Below are positions 48,794-57,578 of a stretch of 64,000 nucleotides of DNA, piece by piece. The DNA comes from Rhizobium herbae (GTDB taxonomy: Bacteria > Pseudomonadota > Alphaproteobacteria > Rhizobiales > Rhizobiaceae), in contig NZ_JAGGJV010000002.1 of the NCBI RefSeq assembly GCF_017873135.1, positions 124,001 through 188,000 of the forward strand, given 5' to 3'. A model generated the notes under the pieces. That model worked only from the letters and a program-made list of their open reading frames with translations, was not told the DNA's origin and ran no database searches. The translations under genes and the position numbers were made by a program. The first letter of the stretch is position 1, and every line of letters begins with the position of its first letter.

Positions 48794-50161
48794 CTAAGTC
48801 TTGTGAAATCTGAACGCGGCGGCGGGATGCGAGGCGGGTAGCCTCCCGGTCTCGCCGCCGAACAGCTTTTGCCGCAGCGGCCCCTCTGCGTAATCGGCCT
48901 TGAACAGTCCGCGCTCTTGCAGCACCGGCACCACCAGATCGACGAAATCCCTCAGACTTTCGGGCGCCACGGTGCGCGCCAGATTGAAGCCATCGATTCC
49001 GGCCTCATCAATCCACATCTGCAGATGATCGGCAATCTGCTCGGGCGAGCCGACCACCGGCTTCATCCGGCTGCCGAGTACCATCTGTTCGGTGATATCC
49101 CGCACCGTCACGGGTTTCGCCGCCTGTCTGGTGATAACTGCTAAAGCCGACTGGTTGGCATTGGTGGTCAGCTGCCCGATCGGCTCGTCCAGCCCGAATT
49201 TCGAAAGATCGATGCCGATCGAGCTGGAATAATGCGCCAGCGAAGCCTCGATGCTGGCATGGCGGCGATAATCCTCCAGCTTGTCCTGTGCCTCCTTTTC
49301 CGTCCGCCCGACAACGACCGTCAAAAGGTTGAGGATGCGCAAGGCATCGCCACCCCGGCCGAACTCCACAGCTTTCCGGCGCAGGCCGTCGACGATCGGT
49401 CTTGCCGCCTGCGGTGTGGTACTGGCGATGAAAACGCACTCGGCATGCTTCCCGGAGAAATCCTGACCGCGCGCCGACGCGCCGGCCTGAAACAGCAGCG
49501 GCGTGCGCTGCGGCGAGGGCTCGCTCAGGTGAATGCCCTCCATTCTGTAGTAGGGACCGTCATGCTTCACGGCACGCACCCTGGAGGGATCGGCAAACAC
49601 GCGTCCAGCCTTGTCGCGCAATACCGCGTCGTCGTCCCAGCTGCCTTCCCAGAGCTTGTAGAGGACCTCGAGATAGTCCTCCGCCGCATCGTAGCGGGCG
49701 TCGTGCTCCGGCTGGCGTTCCAGCCCCATGCTGCGCGCCGCGCTGTCGAGATAGCCGGTGACGATGTTCCAGCCGATCCGCCCCTTGGTCAGGTGATCCA
49801 GCGTCGACATCCGCCGCGCCAGCAGGAACGGCTGTTCATAGGTCGTGTTGACCGTGACGCCGAAGCCGAGATGTCTGGTGACATGCGCCATGGCGGAAAT
49901 CGGGATGAGCGGATCGTTGACGGGGATCTGCGCGCCCGTCTCGATCACTGGTGCCGGGCTTTCCCTGTAGACATCGTAGACCCCGACGATATCCGCCAGG
50001 AATAGCCCGTCGAGCTTGCCGCGCTCGGCGGTGATAGCCAGATCCGTCCAGTAATCGAGGTCGGTGTAGCGCACCGACTGGTCGCGCGGATGTGTCCACA
50101 GCCCGTGATTGATATGCCCGACGCAGTTCATGTCGAAGGCGTAGATCTGCATTGTCTTCAT
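48794..50161 (-). CDS. LLM-class FMN-dependent monooxygenase (NtaA/SnaA/DszA/SoxA subgroup)
   Basis: A 455-residue flavin monooxygenase using reduced FMN from a partner reductase. Subgroup motifs: MNCVGHINHGLWTHPRDQ near the start, LDHLTKGRIGWNIVTGYLDS at ~130-150, LFQAGASARGQDFSGKHAEC near 235-255. Such enzymes desulfurise or oxidise organosulfur compounds or cleave chelators such as NTA. Lying between a methionine-type and a sulfonate-type ABC transporter suggests organosulfur use. No flavin reductase is adjacent. ATG chosen with GAGGA upstream. Confidence 0.88.
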   Translation of the reverse strand: MKTMQIYAFDMNCVGHINHGLWTHPRDQSVRYTDLDYWTDLAITAERGKLDGLFLADIVGVYDVYRESPAPVIETGAQIPVNDPLIPISAMAHVTRHLGFGVTVNTTYEQPFLLARRMSTLDHLTKGRIGWNIVTGYLDSAARSMGLERQPEHDARYDAAEDYLEVLYKLWEGSWDDDAVLRDKAGRVFADPSRVRAVKHDGPYYRMEGIHLSEPSPQRTPLLFQAGASARGQDFSGKHAECVFIASTTPQAARPIVDGLRRKAVEFGRGGDALRILNLLTVVVGRTEKEAQDKLEDYRRHASIEASLAHYSSSIGIDLSKFGLDEPIGQLTTNANQSALAVITRQAAKPVTVRDITEQMVLGSRMKPVVGSPEQIADHLQMWIDEAGIDGFNLARTVAPESLRDFVDLVVPVLQERGLFKADYAEGPLRQKLFGGETGRLPASHPAAAFRFHKT

Positions 50162-50293
50162 CCTGCCGTCCTCAAGCCTTTCGAGCCACTCCAAAGGTCC
50201 ATTCCTGTATCGACTGCAAAACGACCCGAGCTGCGTCGTATTTTAGAATCGCATTACGCAAGCGTGCCGAAACCGGGAATTTTTTATCTCTAT

Positions 50294-50308
50294 AAATTCT
50301 ATGAATTT
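50294..50308. promoter_or_regulatory. Perfect palindrome in the divergent monooxygenase / sulfonate ABC promoter region
   Basis: AAATTC-TAT-GAATTT is a perfect 6-bp-arm inverted repeat in an AT-rich patch of an otherwise GC-rich stretch, between the divergent LLM monooxygenase and substrate-binding-protein genes. A shared operator for sulfur starvation is possible but no regulator lies nearby. Confidence 0.4.
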
Positions 50309-50382
50309 TACAATGATTAAACAACATTCCACCGGAGCCTTCGGCGCGGAATGCCCATTGAACCATTGCCGGGAGAGGGACC

Positions 50383-51393
50383 ATGACAATCAACCGCCGC
50401 CGCCTTTTGGGAACTGCCACCTTAGCCGTTCTCGCCTTTGCAACGCACAGCAATTTTTCCTACGCCGCCGATGTCAACGTCAATATCGGCTACCAGCCGA
50501 TCGTCGAGCCGTCGCGCGTGCCGCAGGCCGACGGTACCTATGAAAAGGTCACCGGCGCCAAGATCAACTGGCAGAAATTCGACAGTGGTGCCGATGTGAT
50601 CACCGCGATTGCTTCCGGTTCTCTCGATATCGGCTATGTCGGGTCGTCGCCGCTGGCCGCCGCCGCCAGCCGTGAAATTCCGATCGAGACGATCTTCGTC
50701 GTCGGCCTGATCTCCGAAGCCGAGGCGCTCGCCGTCAAGGGCATAGACAAGCCGGAAGGACTCGCCGGCAAGAAGATCGCCACGCCCTTCGTCTCCACCG
50801 CCCATTACAGCCTGCTGACGGCGCTGAAGCACTGGAAGGTCGATCCGAAGTCGGTCGAAATCCTCAACCTGCGGCCGCCGGAAATCGCCGCCGCCTGGGA
50901 ACGCGGCGATATCGACGGCGCCTATGTCTGGGATCCGGTCCTGTCGCAGCTGAAGAAAACCGGCACCGTGCTGGCAACCTCGGCCGATGTCGCCGCATGG
51001 GGCGGCCCGACCTTCGATGCCTGGATCGTCAGCAAGAAGTTCGCCGAGGAACACCCCGAAATCGTCACCGGCTTCGTCCAGGTGACCGGCAAGGCTTATG
51101 CGTCTTACCTCGCCAATCCGGACAGCTGGAACGCGACGTCGCCGGAAGCCGAAAAGATCGCCAAGCTCACCGGCGCCAAGACCGAGGAAGTGCCGGCGCT
51201 CCTGAAGGGCTATCACTTCCCGTCGCTTGAAGAACAGGCGGGCGCCGATCTGCTCGGCGGCGGTACGGCAAAGGCGGTCGCGGAAACCTCGGCCTTCCTG
51301 CTGGAGCAGGGCAAGATCCCGGCCGTTCTTTCCGATTATTCGCCCTATGTCTCCTCGCGCTGGGTCGTCGAAGCTGCCAAGGCCGGTCTGTAA
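50383..51393 (+). CDS. Taurine/sulfonate-type ABC substrate-binding protein (TauA-like)
   Basis: A 336-residue periplasmic receptor. The signal peptide is MTINRRRLLGTATLAVLAFA with cleavage near SYA-ADV. TauA-type motifs: NIGYQPIVEPSRVPQADGTY, SGSLDIGYVGSSPLAAAASR and DGAYVWDPVLSQLKKTG. The ligand is likely taurine or another alkanesulfonate; specificity cannot be read. GGGAGAGGG precedes the ATG. It heads an ABC operon and is divergent from the LLM monooxygenase. Confidence 0.88.
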   Translation: MTINRRRLLGTATLAVLAFATHSNFSYAADVNVNIGYQPIVEPSRVPQADGTYEKVTGAKINWQKFDSGADVITAIASGSLDIGYVGSSPLAAAASREIPIETIFVVGLISEAEALAVKGIDKPEGLAGKKIATPFVSTAHYSLLTALKHWKVDPKSVEILNLRPPEIAAAWERGDIDGAYVWDPVLSQLKKTGTVLATSADVAAWGGPTFDAWIVSKKFAEEHPEIVTGFVQVTGKAYASYLANPDSWNATSPEAEKIAKLTGAKTEEVPALLKGYHFPSLEEQAGADLLGGGTAKAVAETSAFLLEQGKIPAVLSDYSPYVSSRWVVEAAKAGL

Positions 51394-51399
51394 CCAACG

Positions 51400-51432
51400 A
51401 AGCGCTGCAACCCTTTGGGGGTTGCAGCGCTT
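51400..51432 (+). promoter_or_regulatory. Intercistronic hairpin after the sulfonate-binding-protein gene
   Basis: A perfect 14-bp stem (AAGCGCTGCAACCC / GGGTTGCAGCGCTT) with a 5-base loop and no T run, seven bases after the stop of the binding-protein gene. It likely protects the upstream message or weakens read-through to the transporter genes. Confidence 0.6.
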
Positions 51433-51450
51433 CAAACCATCGGTGTGATC

Positions 51451-52248
51451 ATGAGTGTGCTGTCGCTGCAATCCGTCTCTCTTGCGTTTCCGGTCGATCG
51501 CGATATCAGTCAGACGCGGCTTGTGCTTGATGGCATCACGCTGCATCTCGCCTCGGATGAGTTCATCGCCGTCATCGGCCGCTCCGGCTCCGGCAAGACC
51601 AGCCTCCTCAATCTCGCTGCCGGCTTCCTGAAACCCACATCCGGCCGTGTCTCTGTCGATGGCGTCGATATTGCCGGGCCGGGCGCCGATCGCGCCGTGG
51701 TCTTCCAGGACGATGCGCTCTACCCCTGGCTCAATGCCCGCGACAATGTCGCCTTTCCGCTGAAGCTGCGGGGTATCGCCAAGGGCGAACGCCGGCTGCG
51801 GGCCGACGATCTGCTCGCCAAGGTCGGGTTGGACAATGCCGGCGCCAAGAATATCTGGGAGCTGTCCGGCGGCATGCGCCAGCGCGTCGGCATCGCCCGT
51901 GCGCTCGCCTCCGATCCGCGTTTCCTGCTGCTGGACGAGCCGCTGGGCGCGCTCGATGCGCTCACCCGCGCCCGTTTGCAGCAGTTCCTGCTCAAGGTCT
52001 GGTCGGACAGCAAGACGGGCGCGCTTCTGATCACCCACAGCATCGAGGAAGCCATGCTGCTTGCCACCCGCGTCGTCGTGCTGGCGCCCAATCCCGGCCG
52101 CATCGTCGCGGATATTCCGGCAAGCTTCGGCCGGCAATTGCTTTCCGGCAAATCGCTGCAGGAAATCAAGGATTCGCCCGAGTACAGGCGCCTGCATGAT
52201 GGGCTCACCGGCCTCATCCACGCGGATGCGCAGGAGGATGCGGCATGA
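51451..52248 (+). CDS. Taurine/sulfonate-type ABC transporter ATP-binding protein (TauB-like)
   Basis: A 265-residue ATPase: Walker A GRSGSGKTS, Q-loop VFQDDALYPWLNARDNV, signature LSGGMRQRVGIARAL, Walker B FLLLDEPLGALDALTR, H-loop LLITHSIEEAML. The nitrate/sulfonate subgroup is suggested by the YPWL Q-loop. The start MSVLSLQS has only a weak ribosome site. The stop overlaps the permease start (ATGA). Confidence 0.9.
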   Translation: MSVLSLQSVSLAFPVDRDISQTRLVLDGITLHLASDEFIAVIGRSGSGKTSLLNLAAGFLKPTSGRVSVDGVDIAGPGADRAVVFQDDALYPWLNARDNVAFPLKLRGIAKGERRLRADDLLAKVGLDNAGAKNIWELSGGMRQRVGIARALASDPRFLLLDEPLGALDALTRARLQQFLLKVWSDSKTGALLITHSIEEAMLLATRVVVLAPNPGRIVADIPASFGRQLLSGKSLQEIKDSPEYRRLHDGLTGLIHADAQEDAA

Positions 52249-53084
52249 CCATCGAGGTCGGTATCATCGCGCCCACAGCGCCGGTCGAAATCCAGCCTGA
52301 CGCCGGCAAGCCAGGGCGCGGCCGCGGCACGTTGCCGATCTCGCTGGTGACGATCGCTGTCATCATCGCCGCCTGGAGCCTGGCCTCGGTCTACGGCGTC
52401 GTCTCGCCGCTCTTCCTGCCGTCGCCGCTCATCGTGCTGAAGGCGATCTACAATGTCGCGGTCAACGGTTTCGTCGATTCGACGCTGGCGCAGCACACGT
52501 TCGCCAGCCTGCTGCGCATCTTCGCCGCACTCGCGGCCTCGATCGTCATCGGCATTCCCGCCGGCCTTGCCATCGGCACTAGCCGTATCGGCAAGGGCAT
52601 TCTCGATCCGATCGTCGAGTTCCTGCGGCCGCTGCCGCCGCTCGCCTATCTGCCGCTGATCATCATCTGGATCGGCATCGGCGAGGCTTCGAAGATCACC
52701 GTCATCTCGCTCGCCATGCTGCCGCCGATCATCCTGTCGACGGCCGCCGGCGTCAAATCGGCGCCGGCAGACTTCGTCAACGCCGCCCGTTCCTTCGGCG
52801 CCAGCCGGTTGCAGGTCCTGCTGTACGTGATTCTCCCCAGCGCCATCCCCTCGATCCTGACCGGCACCCGTATCGCGCTCGGCGCCGGCTGGTCGACGCT
52901 GGTGGCGGCCGAACTGGTGGCGGCAAGCCGCGGCCTCGGCTTCATGATCCAGTCCGCCGCCCAGTTCCTCGTCACCGACATCGTCATTGCCGGCATCATC
53001 GTGATTGCCGCGATCGCGTTCCTGCTGGAAATCCTGGCCCGGCTGCTGGAGCGCTGGTTCGTGCCCTGGGCGGCGCATCGCTAG
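52245..53084 (+). CDS. Taurine/sulfonate-type ABC transporter permease (TauC-like)
   Basis: A 279-residue permease with about six helices and the EAA motif in SAPADFVNAARSFGASRLQV. The end LVTDIVIAGIIVIAAIAFLL then RLLERWFVPW is typical for SsuC/TauC. Its ATG overlaps the stop of the ATPase gene. Convergent with the SDR gene. Confidence 0.9.
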   Translation: MTIEVGIIAPTAPVEIQPDAGKPGRGRGTLPISLVTIAVIIAAWSLASVYGVVSPLFLPSPLIVLKAIYNVAVNGFVDSTLAQHTFASLLRIFAALAASIVIGIPAGLAIGTSRIGKGILDPIVEFLRPLPPLAYLPLIIIWIGIGEASKITVISLAMLPPIILSTAAGVKSAPADFVNAARSFGASRLQVLLYVILPSAIPSILTGTRIALGAGWSTLVAAELVAASRGLGFMIQSAAQFLVTDIVIAGIIVIAAIAFLLEILARLLERWFVPWAAHR

Positions 53085-53099
53085 AAAGCGGCGATCGGC

Positions 53100-53879
53100 C
53101 TACAGCATCGAATGGCTGAGACCGCCGTCGATCGGCAGCGCGATGCCGGTAATGTAGGCCGCCTGGCGGCTGGCGAGAAAGGCCGCGGCCGCACCGAACT
53201 CGGCCGGCGTGCCATAGCGGCCGATCGGAATATCCGACTGGCTGCGGGCGGCGACCGTCTCGAGGCTTAGCCCTTCGCTTTCGGCATCCATCCAGTCGAA
53301 ACTCAGCGTTCTGTCCGTTGCCAGACGACCGGGCAAAAGCATGTTGACGGTGATGCCGTCGGCCGCCACCTCGCGGGCCAGTGTCTTCATCCAGCCGGCG
53401 ACGGCGCTGCGCAGGGCATTGGAGGCGGTGAGGCCCGGGATCGGCTCGCGAATGCTGGTGGAGGCAACGGCCATGATCCGGCCCCAGCCCCGTTGCCGCA
53501 TGGGTGGCAGAAGCCTGTTGGTGATGCGCATGCCCGCCAGCACCATCGTATCGAACTGGGCACGCCAGAAGGCCGGATCGATCTCTGCCGCAAGGCTGGG
53601 CGGCGGGCCGCCACCGTTCAGCACCAGGATGTCGATGTCGCCGAAGTCGGCCGCGAGACGATCCAGGAATGGGTCGATAGCACCAGCGTTTGCAAGGTCG
53701 AGCGAAAGACCTTTGGCCGAATCATCGATTTGCGCGGCCGCCGCGGCCGCCGCCTGCGGGTCGCGGCCGGTCAGGGCGACGATAACGCCTTCCGCTGTCA
53801 GCGCCTCGGCGATGCCACGCCCCAACCCCTTGCTGCCGCCGAGAACAAGCGCCCGTTTGCCTTTGATTCCGAGATCCAT
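53100..53879 (-). CDS. SDR-family protein with atypical active site
   Basis: A 259-residue short-chain dehydrogenase fold: NAD(P) motif LVLGGSKGLGRGIAEAL, NGGGPP at the position of NNAG, PLPIDGG near the end. The usual YxxxK catalytic pair is replaced: where it belongs the sequence reads PGLTASNALRSAVAGWMKT, with no Tyr or matching Lys. It may therefore use other residues or be non-catalytic. GAGGAG precedes the ATG. A tRNA-Ala gene lies 120 bases upstream on the same strand. Confidence 0.85.
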   Translation of the reverse strand: MDLGIKGKRALVLGGSKGLGRGIAEALTAEGVIVALTGRDPQAAAAAAAQIDDSAKGLSLDLANAGAIDPFLDRLAADFGDIDILVLNGGGPPPSLAAEIDPAFWRAQFDTMVLAGMRITNRLLPPMRQRGWGRIMAVASTSIREPIPGLTASNALRSAVAGWMKTLAREVAADGITVNMLLPGRLATDRTLSFDWMDAESEGLSLETVAARSQSDIPIGRYGTPAEFGAAAAFLASRQAAYITGIALPIDGGLSHSML

Positions 53880-53998
53880 GATCCGCTCCTCGAGGTCGAT
53901 GATTGAGGCGACGTTTGGAGCGCGCAGGCGGCCAATAGTCAATGGCCGAACACGATCGGTGCAGTTCGATGTCAGTAGAAACAAAGAGGAAAAAGGTT

Positions 53999-54074
<76 letters not shown>

Positions 54075-54277
54075 ATTTTGGGTCCGGCAGTGCCGGTTCC
54101 GGGAAGTCCGTCCGAACTGTTTGTCCGGTCGGGTGGCGGCTTCATACTTCTGCTTCTTGAAGATGGCAAGCCGAAAAAGACAATGGGCCAAGTTTTTGTG
54201 AAATGAGCCCGGAGCCTTGCGTCCGCGTGATGGATGAAAACCGCGCGCGGACGCCAATTGTTTGAATTGTGTGAGGT

Positions 54278-54667
54278 TTAGACCTCGTCGTCGTCGTCGG
54301 AGACGCCGATCAGGTCGGACAGGCCGTCCTCGTCGTCTTCGTCGGCCTCGAGGAACGTGTCGTCGTCGTCGCCTTCGATTTCGACGTCGTCATCGCCCAG
54401 GTCCGGAATGTCGTCGCCGCCGGCTGCTTCGCTGTCGGCGTCCTCGAGCGAAACCAGTTCGACCTCGGTGTTCTCGGTATCGACTTCCTGGACCTCGTCC
54501 TCCTCGGCAGCCTTCTCCATCACCTTGGCGACCGATGTCTCCTCGAAGAAGGACAGGGGATAGGATTTGCCGGTATAGGGAGAAACGATCGGGTCCTTGT
54601 TCAGGTCGTAGAATTTACGGCCTGTCTCCGGATCGATGCGTTTTGTTCCAAGTTCCGCTTTTGCCAC
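54278..54667 (-). CDS. TIGR02300 family (FYDLN acid-domain) protein
   Basis: A 129-residue protein. The conserved N-terminus AKAELGTKRIDPETGRKFYD is followed by LNKDPIVSPYTGKSYP; the second half is an extremely acidic tail rich in Asp/Glu (GDDDVEIEGDDDDTFLEADE). The function is unknown; the family is confined to Alphaproteobacteria and usually lies near aroA, cmk and rpsA. I use a GTG start that restores the family N-terminus; an ATG 12 codons upstream adds unrelated residues. Confidence 0.86.
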   Translation of the reverse strand: MAKAELGTKRIDPETGRKFYDLNKDPIVSPYTGKSYPLSFFEETSVAKVMEKAAEEDEVQEVDTENTEVELVSLEDADSEAAGGDDIPDLGDDDVEIEGDDDDTFLEADEDDEDGLSDLIGVSDDDDEV

Positions 54668-55037
54668 AGTCAAGGCCTCTTGAATGGCCGGGGTTACCGG
54701 CATTTGCCGGAATACCGGCGTTGAACATGAAATGAATTAGCCGGTCCCCATAATGGTCTTGGCCTGATCTGTCAAAGCCTAACTTTCCGATCCCTCGCTC
54801 ACGCATGCAAGAGGGCTGTCGGATGGTCGTTTTTGCCATGCAAAGCTCAATTCTACGGCTGGAGTTCGAGTTGTGTGCGATAAATGTCAATGACCGGCAT
54901 GATGATATATGGCGGGACAGGGCGATATTCGGATCGGGGGCGGGCTGTTAAAGTTGCCATTGCCGCATTGGCATTTCACGCCGTTTTCCGTTAACAGTGC
55001 CGGAAAATTTGGGAAGAGCAGTTCTTAAGGACATTCC
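54668..55037. other. Gene-free gap between the TIGR02300 gene and cmk
   Basis: 370 bases with no credible gene or gene remnant. It must carry the promoters of both neighbours; the stretch next to the TIGR02300 start has a CCGGC/GCCGG hairpin. In many Alphaproteobacteria aroA stands here; I searched the six readings by eye and found no EPSP-synthase motif. Confidence 0.5.
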
Positions 55038-55661
55038 ATGATCATCGCCATCGACGGACCCGCCGCAGCCGGCAAGGGGACCTTGTCGCGCCGCATCGCC
55101 GAAGAATACGGGTTTCATCATCTCGATACCGGCCTGACCTACCGCGCGACCGCCAAGGCGTTGCTGGATGCCGGCCTGCCGCTCGACGACGAGATGATTG
55201 CCGAAAAGATGGCGCGCGACGTGGAACTTGCCGGCCTCGATCGCGACATTCTCTCCGCCCATGCGATCGGCGAGGCAGCCTCCAGGATCGCGGTCATGCC
55301 GCTGGTCCGCCAGGCGCTGGTCGAGGCGCAGCGTGCTTTCTCGATGCGAACGCCTGGAACCGTACTCGACGGCCGCGACATCGGCACGGTCGTCTGCCCG
55401 GATGCGCCGGTGAAGCTCTATGTCACGGCCTCCGCCGAAGTGCGCGCGCGCCGCCGCTTCGACGAGATCGTCGGCAACGGCGTTGCCGCCGATTTTCTGG
55501 AGATTTTGGCCGATATCACCAGGCGCGACGAGCGCGACATGGGGCGGGCCGACAGCCCGCTTCGCCCCGCTGCCGATGCGCACTTGCTAGATACGTCCGA
55601 AATGAGTATAGAGGCCGCATTCTTGGCGGCAAAGACCATCATCGATGCCGCACTGAAATAA
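55038..55661 (+). CDS. cmk: Cytidylate kinase
   Basis: Phosphorylates CMP and dCMP with ATP. 207 residues with P-loop [20 protein letters not shown] at the N-terminus, [20 protein letters not shown] in the middle (CMP-binding) and the lid region [13 protein letters not shown]. Length slightly under the E. coli enzyme. Followed by a hairpin and rpsA, the conserved cmk-rpsA order. Confidence 0.95.
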   Translation: MIIAIDGPAAAGKGTLSRRIAEEYGFHHLDTGLTYRATAKALLDAGLPLDDEMIAEKMARDVELAGLDRDILSAHAIGEAASRIAVMPLVRQALVEAQRAFSMRTPGTVLDGRDIGTVVCPDAPVKLYVTASAEVRARRRFDEIVGNGVAADFLEILADITRRDERDMGRADSPLRPAADAHLLDTSEMSIEAAFLAAKTIIDAALK

Positions 55662-55675
55662 CGAAATAGTCCGAA

Positions 55676-55730
55676 CCACCATCCCCGCGCCGGATTTGCT
55701 CCTCATCTGAATGGAGCGGATGGTTTTTGG
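55676..55730 (+). terminator. Terminator or attenuator between cmk and rpsA
   Basis: ACCATCC pairs with GGATGGT, and inside it GCTCC pairs with GGAGC, giving a two-part stem followed by TTTTT. It ends ~57 bases before the rpsA start, so it could end the cmk transcript or attenuate rpsA. Confidence 0.6.
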
Positions 55731-55787
55731 ACCTGTCAACGCTAACCCCCGGCGCCTGTGCCCCATGAAGGCACATCAGGAGTATTC

Positions 55788-57491
55788 ATGTCTCAAGCTA
55801 ACCCCACCCGCGAGGACTTCGCCGCCCTCCTGCAGGAATCCTTTGCCACGCAGGATCTTGCCGAAGGCTATGTCACCAAGGGTATCGTAACGGCCATCGA
55901 GAAGGACGTCGCTATCGTTGACGTCGGCCTCAAGGTCGAAGGCCGCATCGCTCTGAAGGAATTCGGCGCGAAGGCCAAGGACGGCACGCTGAAGGTCGGC
56001 GATGAAGTCGAAGTCTATGTCGAGCGCATCGAAAATGCGATGGGCGAAGCCGTTCTGTCGCGCGAGAAGGCTCGCCGCGAGGAAAGCTGGATCCGTCTCG
56101 AAGTCAAGTTCGAAGCCGGCGAACGCGTCGAAGGCGTCATCTTCAACCAGGTCAAGGGTGGCTTCACCGTCGATCTGGATGGTGCCGTTGCCTTCCTTCC
56201 GCGCTCGCAGGTCGACATCCGTCCGATCCGCGACGTCACCCCGCTGATGCACAACCCGCAGCCCTTCGAAATCCTCAAGATGGACAAGCGCCGCGGCAAC
56301 ATCGTGGTTTCGCGCCGCACGGTTCTTGAAGAATCGCGTGCCGAACAGCGTTCGGAAATCGTCCAGAACCTCGAAGAAGGCCAGGTTGTTGACGGTGTCG
56401 TCAAGAACATCACCGATTACGGTGCGTTCGTTGACCTCGGCGGCATCGACGGCCTGCTGCACGTCACCGACATGGCATGGCGCCGCGTCAACCATCCGTC
56501 GGAAATCCTGAACATCGGCCAGCAGGTCAAGGTTCAGATCATCCGCATCAACCAGGAAACCCACCGCATCTCGCTCGGCATGAAGCAGCTCGAGAGCGAT
56601 CCTTGGGATGGCATCGGTGCCAAGTACCCGGTCGGCAAGAAGATCTCCGGTACCGTCACCAACATCACCGACTACGGTGCATTCGTAGAGCTGGAGCCGG
56701 GCATTGAAGGCCTGATCCACATCTCCGAAATGTCCTGGACCAAGAAGAACGTACACCCCGGCAAGATCCTGTCCACGACGCAGGAAGTCGACGTTGTCGT
56801 TCTCGAAGTCGACCCGACCAAGCGCCGCATCTCGCTCGGCCTCAAGCAGACGCTCGAGAACCCGTGGCAGGCATTCGCGCACAGCCATCCGGCTGGCACG
56901 GAAGTTGAAGGCGAAGTCAAGAACAAGACCGAATTCGGCCTGTTCATCGGTCTCGACGGCGACGTTGACGGCATGGTGCATCTCTCCGACCTCGACTGGA
57001 ACCGTCCGGGCGAACAGGTCATCGAAGAGTTCAACAAGGGCGACGTCGTCAAGGCTGTCGTTCTGGATGTGGACGTCGAAAAGGAACGCATCTCGCTCGG
57101 CATCAAGCAGCTCGGCAAGGATGCGGTCGGCGACGCCGCTACATCCGGCGATCTGCGCAAGAACGCCGTTGTCTCGTGCGAAGTCCTGGCCGTCAACGAC
57201 GGTGGCATCGAAGTGAAGCTCGTCAACCACGAAGACCTCACCTCGTTCATCCGCCGTGCCGATCTGTCGCGTGACCGCGACGAACAGCGTCCGGAGCGTT
57301 TCTCCGTTGGTCAGGTTGTCGACGCCCGCGTCACCAACTTCTCCAAGAAGGACCGCAAGGTCATGCTGTCGATCAAGGCGCTGGAAATCGCTGAAGAGAA
57401 GGAAGCCGTCGCACAGTTCGGTTCGTCCGACTCGGGCGCTTCGCTCGGCGACATCCTGGGCGCAGCCCTGAAGAACCGCGGCGGCGAATAA
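55788..57491 (+). CDS. rpsA: 30S ribosomal protein S1
   Basis: RNA-binding ribosomal protein that helps mRNA dock on the 30S subunit. 567 residues with six S1 repeats, for example VVKNITDYGAFVDLGGIDGL, VTNITDYGAFVELEPGIEGL and VKNKTEFGLFIGLDGDVDGM. The start MSQANPTREDFAALLQES has CAGGAG upstream; an extension of ten codons is not family-like. A strong terminator follows. Confidence 0.98.
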   Translation: MSQANPTREDFAALLQESFATQDLAEGYVTKGIVTAIEKDVAIVDVGLKVEGRIALKEFGAKAKDGTLKVGDEVEVYVERIENAMGEAVLSREKARREESWIRLEVKFEAGERVEGVIFNQVKGGFTVDLDGAVAFLPRSQVDIRPIRDVTPLMHNPQPFEILKMDKRRGNIVVSRRTVLEESRAEQRSEIVQNLEEGQVVDGVVKNITDYGAFVDLGGIDGLLHVTDMAWRRVNHPSEILNIGQQVKVQIIRINQETHRISLGMKQLESDPWDGIGAKYPVGKKISGTVTNITDYGAFVELEPGIEGLIHISEMSWTKKNVHPGKILSTTQEVDVVVLEVDPTKRRISLGLKQTLENPWQAFAHSHPAGTEVEGEVKNKTEFGLFIGLDGDVDGMVHLSDLDWNRPGEQVIEEFNKGDVVKAVVLDVDVEKERISLGIKQLGKDAVGDAATSGDLRKNAVVSCEVLAVNDGGIEVKLVNHEDLTSFIRRADLSRDRDEQRPERFSVGQVVDARVTNFSKKDRKVMLSIKALEIAEEKEAVAQFGSSDSGASLGDILGAALKNRGGE

Positions 57492-57510
57492 GCCTCTGCC
57501 TCTCTGAATG

Positions 57511-57549
57511 AAAAAGCCCGCGGAAAGCGATTTCCGCGGGCTTTTTTTG
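57511..57549 (+). terminator. Terminator after rpsA
   Basis: AAAAAGCCCGCGGAAA and TTTCCGCGGGCTTTTT form a 16-bp perfect stem with a GCGA tetraloop and seven T. It also faces the end of the leftward unknown gene. Confidence 0.92.
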
Positions 57550-57578
57550 TCTCGTTCTTGCCGATGGCGGCTGTTTGC

